Assembly (NCBI GenBank): GCA_030621515.1
Contig: JAUXHN010000022.1
Span: 1-34,813 of the forward strand
Length of the DNA stretch: 34,813 nucleotides
DNA from: Deltaproteobacteria bacterium
Lineage (GTDB): Bacteria > Myxococcota_A > Polyangia > JAAYKL01
Reading direction: 5' to 3'
Shown: in pieces, positions 1 to 6,400 of the stretch
Layout: each line of letters begins with the position of its first letter
Numbering within the stretch: position 1 is the first letter of the stretch
Translations under genes and position numbers: made by a program
The notes under the pieces: model-generated
Told to the model about the DNA's origin: nothing
What the model saw: only the letters and a program-made list of their open reading frames with translations
The model's database searches: none

Positions 1-52
1 GGGAATCGTTTTTCAGGGGCGGACAGAACTTGGCCCGGGGGTGGGGTAAGGT

Positions 53-484
53 TTGGTTTGGTTGCCTTCGAGTAAGGGGCGGTCTATTATTTTGTTGTCA
101 ATCAAGGGGGACCTCTTGCCGAAAAACGAATTCAACGCGTTGTCGGAAAAATACAGCGAGCTGTATTTTTCAGGCCGCGTCGACGAGCATCGCAAAGCGA
201 GCGCAGTCAACCTCATGTGGCCTCTGGTCGGATGGGCAGACGGCTCCTACTACCACGGCACACCCGTAATGCTCGACCAGATCCTCGTCTCCCGAGGCCT
301 CCTCGGCAACGGCCCCCTGGGAATCATCAGAGACTCCGTAGATGTCGTCCGCCTCCCGGCAATGGAACAAGGTAAAAACAAAAAACCCCACCGCTTCGGC
401 CGACCCTCCAGAGGGAATCTGGATCTGGCTGGGTATTCTGATCATTTTCCCGTTGGTGTGAGGGTGGGGGAAAGTGAATCGTAA
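53..484 (+). pseudogene. C-terminal fragment of an endonuclease/exonuclease/phosphatase (EEP) family protein
   Basis: The reading frame opens at a TTG just after an in-frame TAA (47-49) and runs 143 codons. Its middle and end look like the last part of an EEP-fold metal-dependent phosphodiesterase: an NLMWPL stretch, then GSYYHGTPVMLDQILVSRGL, and a terminal GYSDHFPV containing the S-D-H triad that closes the EEP active site. The N-terminal part of the fold, with the first catalytic Asn/Glu strands and the GDFN-type motif, is absent. Family members are usually 250 residues or more, so about half the domain is missing. No Shine-Dalgarno sequence precedes the TTG. I infer a decayed remnant and not a functional gene. 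The substrate is unknown. Confidence in the family is moderate, based on the terminal motifs only. Confidence 0.55.
416..436 (+). repeat. Imperfect 21-bp direct repeat, left copy
   Basis: This 21-bp stretch (aatctggatctggctgggtat) matches 1561-1581 at 18 of 21 positions by eye. The two copies bracket the A/T-richer DUF262/AlbA_2 segment. This copy lies in the 3' end of the EEP fragment. It may be a recombination footprint or chance similarity. Confidence 0.35.
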
Positions 485-538
485 ATGACTATCGGAAATG
501 ATCTATCCGCAGCTGTTCAGGAAGAAGGAGCCTAACCC

Positions 539-1075
539 ATGGACTTTGAACAACCCAAACCCGACTCCAAGAAGTACTCCGACCTGATAAGCGAGATAAA
601 CAAAGGCATAATCAAAGTACCCAAGTTTCAACGCGACTTCGTCTGGAGCATTGATAAAACCGCGAAGCTTCTGGACAGCATCCTCAAGGGCTATCCCATT
701 GGCACCTTCATCTTGTGGCAAACAGACGAGCGAATAAACGACATCAAGAATGTGGGCAACCTGCCGCTGCCTCGCACGCCAGACGGTAATAAAGTCCAAT
801 ATGTCCTTGATGGCCAGCAGCGTATTACGTCTCTCTTTGCTGCTTATTGTGGTGCCCAAATTCAGAAGGTCGGCGAGAAGAAGGTCACCGACTACAAAAA
901 CATTTACGTGAATCTAGATGTGGATATTTCCGAAAACGATGACCAGGTGATCTCGGCAGAACCCATCGGTGAGAAGTATCTCTCGCTAAATGACGTTCTC
1001 AATTTTTCGTACGGAAAAGCCAAAGAACTTTCCGATAGTTTCACAGAGGAAGAGCTGAACTTGGTGAACAGCTAG
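539..1075 (+). pseudogene. Truncated DUF262 (GmrSD N-terminal-type) protein
   Basis: The start is well supported: AAGGAG at 525-530 lies 8 nt before ATG 539. The 178-residue product has the DUF262 hallmarks: VPKFQRDFVW near residue 27 (the QR motif) and YVLDGQQRITSLF near residues 83-95 (the DGQQR motif, proposed nucleotide binding/hydrolysis in GmrS-like proteins). DUF262 proteins act in defence against modified phage DNA and normally run to about 500-700 residues, with an HNH (DUF1524) nuclease or another effector at the C-terminus. Here the protein stops right after ELNLVNS, before the usual I-N-x-G-G region. A second reading frame carrying an AlbA_2 domain begins at almost the same point, which suggests an internal deletion with frame loss. 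The segment is more A/T-rich than its flanks, consistent with acquisition by transfer. Confidence 0.75.
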
Positions 1076-1562
1076 CGATGAAGTAGCGGAGCGCATATTG
1101 GGCGGAGAAAACGAATCGGTGGAATTCAAGGCCACCCTCCGCTATGACCTGCGTCAAAGAGTGGTGAACAAGAAGCTGGAGTTTGTCATTGCCAAGACAA
1201 TCGCTGCTCTGCTGAACAGCAGTGGTGGAGATCTATTCATAGGTATCGACGATGATCAAAACGCTCTGGGACTGGCCGAAGACATCGCCACTTTATCAAA
1301 GAAAAAAAACATAGACGGTTTTGAGTTGCAGCTGATTGAGGTGATCAAGAAATACATTGGCAACGAATACAGCTCCCGCATCAAAATCACCTTTCCCACA
1401 ATCGATCAGAAACAAATATGTCGAGTCAACACATCGCCAAGCAGCAGCCCGGTCTTCGTGAAATTTGAAGACAAAGAGGACTTTTTCGTCCGCCATGGCT
1501 GCAGCTCTCAACCCCTGAGCCGCGAAGAGCAAAGTGCTTATGAGAAAGAACATTGGGGATAA
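1068..1562 (+). pseudogene. Schlafen AlbA_2 (putative DNA/RNA-binding) domain fragment
   Basis: The open frame begins directly after a TGA at 1065-1067. The first usable start is TTG 1098, with no good Shine-Dalgarno sequence. Reading from 1068 gives SDEVAERILGGENESVEFK, which resembles the middle of a longer protein entering an AlbA_2 domain. Domain signatures are ESVEFKATL, NSSGGDLFIGIDDD with a following LGL, and FFVRHGCSSQPLS, ending in HWG. AlbA_2 domains are often C-terminal modules of nuclease, helicase or transcription-regulator proteins. Here the upstream partner would be the DUF262 fragment, whose stop at 1075 overlaps this frame. I infer that the two were once one polypeptide and that the middle was deleted. 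A stand-alone AlbA_2 gene using TTG 1098 is possible but less convincing. Confidence 0.65.
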
Positions 1563-1581
1563 TCTGGATTTGGGTGGGTAA
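1561..1581 (+). repeat. Imperfect 21-bp direct repeat, right copy
   Basis: This is the partner of 416-436 (18 of 21 identical by eye). It begins at the last base of the AlbA_2 stop codon region and marks the end of the A/T-richer segment. Confidence 0.35.
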
Positions 1582-1597
1582 AGGGTCCGGCGTCCCT

Positions 1598-1770
1598 GCA
1601 GGACGCGTCCTGCTTCGGAGGCCCTTCTCCGGATCTTTGTTTTCAATACCTGGGGCTGCGCCCCAGGCTATATTCCCCCGCCGCTTTGCGGCGAAGAAAG
1701 CCCCCACCAGGCCCCCCACAATCCATTGCACCACAGCCCCCAAGTCTCTATCGTCCCCCTCATGGACGAT
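1598..1770. repeat. Cluster of GC-rich hairpins (REP-like region)
   Basis: The gene-free stretch 1563-1872 contains at least four strong inverted repeats. They are a perfect 16-bp palindrome GCAGGACGCGTCCTGC (1598-1613), CCTGGGGC/GCCCCAGG with a TGC loop (1649-1667), CGCCGC/GCGGCG with a TTT loop (1679-1693), and ATCGTCC/GGACGAT with a 7-nt loop (1750-1770). None is followed by a T-run, so they are poor rho-independent terminators for the plus strand. Their density at the junction between the decayed nuclease remnants and the toxin-antitoxin pair suggests a REP/palindromic element or a recombination boundary. No convincing ORF was seen here. Confidence 0.5.
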
Positions 1771-1872
1771 GGGGATCGCATATTTTCCCTCGAACCCACG
1801 GAGCGTCTCTGCCGGTTCGTGCCGGAGGACGTTTAGGCTTTATTCGTGGTACAGTAGGCGAGGAGGTTTGAG

Positions 1873-2166
1873 ATGAGATGGACATTGACGACGCTCAGGC
1901 AGCGGCGCGACGAGATTCTCGAAATAGCGCGTAGGCATGGCGCGAGGAGCGTGCGAGTGATTGGCTCGGTGGCGAGGGGCGAAGCCGGTTCGGACAGTGA
2001 CATTGATTTGGTCATCGAATACGAGCCGGGCACAAGCTTGATGGATCACGGCGAGCTGATAATGGATCTTCGGGAGGCGCTCGGATGTCAAGTTGATGTT
2101 GTCAGCGCCGGAGGAATGCGGGAGCGGATGAGATCGCGCGTGGAAAACGAGGCGGTGGCGCTGTGA
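1873..2166 (+). CDS. mntA: MntA-type minimal nucleotidyltransferase antitoxin
   Basis: This 97-residue protein carries the minimal nucleotidyltransferase signature GSVARGEAGSDSDIDL at residues 31-46, with metal-binding Asp43 and Asp45 and a likely third acidic residue in the QVDVV strand (about residues 75-80). The start is supported by AGGAGG at 1861-1866, 6 nt before ATG 1873. In characterised MNT/HEPN pairs the MNT protein is the antitoxin and silences the HEPN toxin by adding AMP residues to a tyrosine of its RX4HXY motif. The next gene overlaps by 4 bases (GTGA, 2163-2166), so the two are translationally coupled in the usual antitoxin-first order. Length is typical for the family and no damage is visible. 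Toxin neutralisation is inferred from family and gene order. Confidence 0.88.
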   Translation: MRWTLTTLRQRRDEILEIARRHGARSVRVIGSVARGEAGSDSDIDLVIEYEPGTSLMDHGELIMDLREALGCQVDVVSAGGMRERMRSRVENEAVAL

Positions 2167-2513
2167 CATCTGCCAGGCCAGATGAAGATCGCATGCTGGA
2201 CATCTCCGAGGCGATGGCTGCCATCGCGAATCGCGTCAAGACGCGAGAGGATTTCGATGGCGACGAAGTACTTCGCGTTTGGTGCCTGCATCACATCGTT
2301 GTCATCGGGGAAGCGGCGTCACGGGTCTCTGACGCCTTGCGCGGCCGATATCCCGCACTACCCTGGCGAAGGGTCATCGCCATGCGCAACGCAGTAGTCC
2401 ATGGATACTTCGAGGTGGACTGGGATCAGGTGTGGACGGTTGTCGAACGTGATCTCGAACCATTGCGAGTGGAGGTGGAAAAGATCCTGAGCGCCGAGGG
2501 ATGGACGATGTAG
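2163..2513 (+). CDS. hepT: HepT-like HEPN-domain RNase toxin
   Basis: This 116-residue all-helical HEPN (DUF86-type) protein starts at GTG 2163, inside the stop codon of the antitoxin gene. The active-site motif is intact: R75-N-A-V-V-H80-G-Y82, matching the RX4HXY consensus in which Arg and His form the RNase site of the HEPN dimer and Tyr is the residue modified by MntA in characterised systems. The conserved GEAASRVSD region lies around residues 49-56. Family knowledge predicts tRNA or mRNA cleavage when the antitoxin fails. The pair sits beside decayed defence-type genes, in keeping with a stabilisation or anti-phage role in a mobile patch. Catalytic residues look complete. Confidence 0.87.
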   Translation: MTSARPDEDRMLDISEAMAAIANRVKTREDFDGDEVLRVWCLHHIVVIGEAASRVSDALRGRYPALPWRRVIAMRNAVVHGYFEVDWDQVWTVVERDLEPLRVEVEKILSAEGWTM

Positions 2514-2686
2514 ATCCGATTGCCCTTTGCAGGCTACCAATCTCACCTCCAAGACGTATTGCATCGCAGCCCGAATCAGGGCGACCACCCGCCGTCGCAT
2601 GGCTATGGCGGGCCAGGCTCCGGAATCGCCCCTACGACCGAATGACGATCTTGAACTTGGGGAAAAAACATGGTTTCGTATTTTTC

Positions 2687-3403
2687 ATGAATACAATCTC
2701 GAACAAGAAAAGACTGGGGCTTGGAACCATGGCGTGTGTGTTGCTCGGCGTTGCGCTGACCTGGGGTTGCGGCGTTGTGGGAGGAGGAGGAGGGGGCACA
2801 CAGATCAGCCGGAAGTCCGGTCCGTTCCAGCCGAAGCAGCCGGGCTACGAGTACAGGGAAGGGGTCGTGTACTATCAGGGCGCGCCGCTGATGCGCGTGG
2901 CCCAGACCGACGTGGACAAGTTCACCACTCACTACCAGGTCTACCACACTGACGGCTCGCTCCAGGCCGAGGTAACCCTGGCATCGTCCTACGACAAAAC
3001 CCTCGATTGCCGGGCCACCTTCCCCACGCTGGGCGTGCACTACGAGGTGCGCTATCCGATAATCGCATTCTCCGAACTGCTGGCATCGTACATCGACAAC
3101 GAGGTTCTGGTTCAGGGACGCGCCGAGTCGCAGGGGTTGCAGGGGTACGCGGCGAGCCGCGGTTTTCAGGTCGTGGATACGGCGGCCCAGTTCAAGCGGC
3201 TCAGCGAGGCCGGACAACAGGCTATGTGCCGACGATGCGAGGAGGACTACCGGCGCTGTCAGGTCGACGCCTCGTACAGGCGCGACCACCCCACGCCTGG
3301 AGTCACCGTCTCCAAGTCGTGCGAGATCCAGTTTCAGGAATGCTCCCAGGGCGGGATCCTGACCCGTACAGACGAGTGGCCCTGCGGTTCCCCGCCTCCG
3401 TAG
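2687..3403 (+). CDS. Cys-containing exported lipoprotein of unknown function
   Basis: The start is uncertain. ATG 2687 gives MNTISNKKRLGLGTMACV, a Lys/Arg n-region and a hydrophobic stretch ending at a Cys (ALTWGC, residue about 27), followed by a Gly-rich spacer GVVGGGGGG. No clear Shine-Dalgarno sequence is visible, and ATG 2642 is a possible alternative. The -3 to -1 residues before Cys are T-W-G, an imperfect lipobox, so lipidation is probable and not certain. The mature part (about 210 residues) has a YEYREGVVYYQGAPLM region and a Cys-rich C-terminal section (CRRCEEDYRRC and later Cys residues) that may form disulfides. I do not recognise the family. It precedes another exported protein by 12 nt, suggesting an operon. 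Confidence 0.7.
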   Translation: MNTISNKKRLGLGTMACVLLGVALTWGCGVVGGGGGGTQISRKSGPFQPKQPGYEYREGVVYYQGAPLMRVAQTDVDKFTTHYQVYHTDGSLQAEVTLASSYDKTLDCRATFPTLGVHYEVRYPIIAFSELLASYIDNEVLVQGRAESQGLQGYAASRGFQVVDTAAQFKRLSEAGQQAMCRRCEEDYRRCQVDASYRRDHPTPGVTVSKSCEIQFQECSQGGILTRTDEWPCGSPPP

Positions 3404-3415
3404 TCGGTTCACCAT

Positions 3416-4327
3416 ATGAAGAATGTTTTCCCAATAATAGCAGCCGCGTCGATGTTCCTTTTTGGAGCGCGCGCCATGCCCGATCCGGTCGCGCCTCCGG
3501 GCGCGCTGGACACCCAGACCATCCGGCTGCTCGATTCCGTTCTCGGCAATCCCGATCCCGGGGCGTGTAGGAAGGTTGCGAGTAAGCTCAACGCGACGGA
3601 GATCATCACGGCGATGTATCGAGGGGGCCGCTCCACACGCCTGGCGGCGCTGGAGGTTGCCGGATACGTGGATCACCCCTGGCCGATCCTCCCTTATCTC
3701 GTGGCGTTGATGACTGCGCGCGAGCGCCAGACTGCATCGAGATCTACCCGGGCCATGCTGCGTTGTCTTCAAAGGATTTCCTCTGGCCCGTCGGGGCCCG
3801 CGGATGTCATCGAAGGGGAGTTCGATCAGCTTGCCACGGCGCTGTTCGAGGTGGCCGACAACCATCTCCTTGCGTCGGATATTCGAGCGTCGGCCCTGTG
3901 TGCTGTGGGCATGATCGACAACATGACCGAACAAAAATACGAACCGTCGCAAGCCCATCTCGAGAACGAAAACGACGCTGTCAAAGCGGCCGCCATCGGT
4001 CTCCTGGATCCCCCTCTCGGGGACGGCGTTCTCGACACCCTCGCGCGGATCGCAACATCGTCGGACGAAATCCCGATGCACCGCAGCCAGGCCGTCGGCC
4101 TTTTATGCGAGAACGCCCTTGCTCACGGGGTCAAGGCGCCTTCAAAGGACCTCTCGAAGATCATCCGCTCGTTGTTGTCGGCGGATCCAGGCGCCGAGGC
4201 AGTCCTGCCGATCCTCGGCTGTCTGCGGCGGTTTCCACCCGACGCACGGGCAGATCTCGTGAGCCTGGCCCTCAAGCATCCGGATCCGGCAGTCGGCCGG
4301 TTCTGGGAGAGCGCTGAAAACAGATAA
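3416..4327 (+). CDS. Exported HEAT-like repeat protein
   Basis: This 303-residue protein has an N-terminal signal peptide (MKNVFPIIAAASMFLFGARA, probable cleavage near residue 20). The rest is helix-rich with repeating Ala/Leu-rich pairs resembling HEAT or PBS-lyase repeats, for example STRLAALEVAGYVDHPW, SDIRASALCAVGMI, DAVKAAAIGLLDPPLGDG and HRSQAVGLLCENA. Such solenoids mediate protein-protein contacts. No catalytic motif is seen, and the substrate or partner is unknown. It starts 12 nt after the preceding lipoprotein gene and is likely co-transcribed with it. The Shine-Dalgarno sequence is weak, so translation may depend on coupling. The Cys content is low. Function cannot be assigned further. 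Confidence 0.72.
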   Translation: MKNVFPIIAAASMFLFGARAMPDPVAPPGALDTQTIRLLDSVLGNPDPGACRKVASKLNATEIITAMYRGGRSTRLAALEVAGYVDHPWPILPYLVALMTARERQTASRSTRAMLRCLQRISSGPSGPADVIEGEFDQLATALFEVADNHLLASDIRASALCAVGMIDNMTEQKYEPSQAHLENENDAVKAAAIGLLDPPLGDGVLDTLARIATSSDEIPMHRSQAVGLLCENALAHGVKAPSKDLSKIIRSLLSADPGAEAVLPILGCLRRFPPDARADLVSLALKHPDPAVGRFWESAENR

Positions 4328-4408
4328 GTTGCGATCCCGGCGTTGCCACCCGGAACATAATGGTCAATACTCCGCATCATTCATTCAAAAGCATAGAAAG
4401 GAAGAACC

Positions 4409-5173
4409 ATGCGCTGGACGACATCATTACTTACGGCATTCGTCATCAATGGACTCCTCGTGACGGGCTGCGGCGTTCCCCAGGATCAGTACGACGCCGA
4501 CATGGCGGCGCTCAAGGCGGAGATCGCCAAGGTGCGGGGTGAGGCTGCATCACTACAGCAAGAGCTGGACGACATCACGGCCAGGAAGGTCGCCATGGAG
4601 GAGGAGGTCAACAGGCTCAAGAATGCGCTTCAGACGTTGACCGGAGAGCGGGACGCGCTTGCCAAAGCGGAGGAGCTCGCCAAGAAGCGGTTGGAGACGT
4701 TCCGCGCCATGCTGGCCAAGTTCAAGGCAATGGTCCAGTCCGGCAAGATCAAGATTAAAATCTCCAACAACAAGATGATCGTGGAGATGGCTTCTGCCAT
4801 CCTGTTCCCGAGCGGCAAGGCCAGGCTCTCCGATGAGGGAGAGGAGGCCCTGACGGAGGTGGCGGGAATTCTCGCGACCATCGGCGACAGGGATTTCCAG
4901 GTGGCCGGGCACACGGACAACATCCCCATCAAGAAGAGGCGGTTCAAGTCGAACTGGGCGCTCTCTTCCGCGCGGGCCGTGGCGGTCGTTCGGCATCTGA
5001 TCGACAGCGGGATGAACGCAAAGAACCTCTCGGCGGCGGGGTACGGGGAAACACAGCCCGTGGCGGACAACAGCACGGGCGAGGGTAGGGCACAGAATCG
5101 AAGGATTGAAATCGTTCTTCAGCCAAACCTCGACGAGCTACCCGATCTCTCCTCCCTCGAAAAAATGATGTAA
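4409..5173 (+). CDS. OmpA-family lipoprotein with periplasmic coiled coil
   Basis: AAAGGAAG (4397-4404) precedes ATG 4409. The 254-residue product has a lipoprotein signal ending LLVTGC (Cys21), then a long coiled coil (about residues 30-95: Ala/Glu/Lys-rich heptads such as EEEVNRLKNALQTL). An OmpA/MotB-like peptidoglycan-binding domain follows at about residues 115-245: ASAILFPSGKARL, VAGHTDNIPI with the TD pair, SSARAVAVVRHL, GYGETQPVADN and NRRIEIVL, the last with the Asn-Arg-Arg signature. The predicted role is to tether the envelope to peptidoglycan from a lipid anchor, as in Pal-like or MotB-like proteins. A flagellar role is not supported by the neighbours. The gene ends directly against the convergent flavodoxin-SCP2 gene with no bases between the stop codons. 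Confidence 0.88.
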   Translation: MRWTTSLLTAFVINGLLVTGCGVPQDQYDADMAALKAEIAKVRGEAASLQQELDDITARKVAMEEEVNRLKNALQTLTGERDALAKAEELAKKRLETFRAMLAKFKAMVQSGKIKIKISNNKMIVEMASAILFPSGKARLSDEGEEALTEVAGILATIGDRDFQVAGHTDNIPIKKRRFKSNWALSSARAVAVVRHLIDSGMNAKNLSAAGYGETQPVADNSTGEGRAQNRRIEIVLQPNLDELPDLSSLEKMM

Positions 5174-6268
5174 TCAGGTCGACGGGGGCGGGAAGATCCG
5201 AGAAAACCTCCCCAGTAAACTCCTGGAACCGGTGGCCTTCATGTCTCCGCTTGCCAGGGCGGTTCGCGCGTCAAGGCGTTGCAGGATTATCTCCACCAGG
5301 GTCTCCTCGGTGGTTTCGAGGGTCAACGTCGGTGACTGATGTGTTCCCCCGGACGCCGCACATCGCCCTTTATCGATGGTCAGGTACCAGTTGTCGGCCT
5401 CTTCGCCCTGGAAATCAAACAGGATGACGGCCTCCAGATCGCCTGCGGCCACGGGATCGTAACAAGCGGCCAGCTCGTGCGCCAGGATCCTCAAGTCCTT
5501 CGATACCGCGGCCCCGAGTTGTTCTCGGTCATTGCCGCCGGCGCCGATCTCCCTGGCAATCTGCCAGTAGGTGGCTGAGTTCCGGCGAAAGGTCTCCAGA
5601 TCCCGCGTGAACGGGAGGGATGCGTCGGACTCTGTTTGCGCAGAGAAACACCCTTCGCGGACCAGCTCCGCGCCGGCCCTCTCGAAGGCCATCCGCACCT
5701 TCCTGCCGGTGATCGGCTTGCCCGCGTCGAAGTCGAGGAAGAAGCTCTCCGATCTGAGCAACTTGCCGACCGGTTTTGCGTAGATACCGTCGCAGATAAG
5801 CTCGAAAGTCTTGACCAGGCCGTCCATTGTCTTCGGGTTTCTGTGTGCCCCCACCGCTACCAACGCAGCGCGGTCGGGTCCCCTGTCGGGATACCGTTCA
5901 GTATTGCGTTCCAGACCGATCTCGCCGCCCTGTGTGATAATGGGAAGCGATGTGGGGAGCAGGCGTTCCAGGAAGGCCTTGATGAGCGCAGAAAATGAAT
6001 AGTAGTAGACCGGTGTTGCAAGGACGAGGGCGTCACTGTCCAGAAACTTCTCCATGAGCATCGCCATGTCGTCGTTCCGTGAGCATCTCCCGTCGTGTTT
6101 GGGATCCCAGCAATGGAAGCACCCGGCGCAGGGCCTGACGTCGTAATCTCGCAGATCGATCTGTTCCACGCGACCACCGGCCACGACCGCGCCGGTGGTG
6201 AACAGCGCCAGCAGATCCTCCGTGTAGCCGTTATTTCTGGGCGCGCCGTTGATGATAAGGATTTTCAT
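5174..6268 (-). CDS. Flavodoxin-fold (iron-sulfur flavoprotein-like) reductase fused to an SCP2-like domain
   Basis: The start is chosen at ATG 6268, the third residue of the open frame, because AGGAG (complement of 6275-6279) lies 6 nt upstream of it and directly abuts the earlier ATG at 6274. Residues 1-200 form an NADPH-dependent FMN reductase/flavodoxin-like domain: KILIINGAPRNNGYTEDLL (phosphate-binding loop) and LATPVYYYSFSALIKAFLERL. A Cys cluster CAGCFHC followed by a fourth Cys eight residues later resembles the compact [4Fe-4S] motif of iron-sulfur flavoproteins. The C-terminal about 110 residues resemble an SCP2 sterol-carrier-like module: VILFDFQGEEADNWYLTIDKG and LTLETTEETLVEII, then a region around TALASGDMKATGS. 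It may therefore be a redox enzyme with a built-in hydrophobic-ligand pocket. The ligand is unknown. It is convergent with the OmpA lipoprotein gene and divergent from the L,D-transpeptidase gene. Confidence 0.83.
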   Translation of the reverse strand: MKILIINGAPRNNGYTEDLLALFTTGAVVAGGRVEQIDLRDYDVRPCAGCFHCWDPKHDGRCSRNDDMAMLMEKFLDSDALVLATPVYYYSFSALIKAFLERLLPTSLPIITQGGEIGLERNTERYPDRGPDRAALVAVGAHRNPKTMDGLVKTFELICDGIYAKPVGKLLRSESFFLDFDAGKPITGRKVRMAFERAGAELVREGCFSAQTESDASLPFTRDLETFRRNSATYWQIAREIGAGGNDREQLGAAVSKDLRILAHELAACYDPVAAGDLEAVILFDFQGEEADNWYLTIDKGRCAASGGTHQSPTLTLETTEETLVEIILQRLDARTALASGDMKATGSRSLLGRFSRIFPPPST

Positions 6269-6400
6269 TCTCATCTCCTGGACAATGGGTTGTAGCCCTG
6301 AAATGTATTGCTATCAAGTGTCGGGCGCGGGTCTGCTCGCGGACGAAATCTGGACAGTCGAGCACCGGTTATGTAGCTTCCTTGGGCAGGAGGCCTGGGA

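Noticed and set aside
2603-4081. Minus-strand 492-codon open frame across the exported-protein genes
   Set aside because: It lies opposite two plus-strand genes with clear signal sequences, has no recognisable domain and reads as Arg/Gly-rich shadow sequence.
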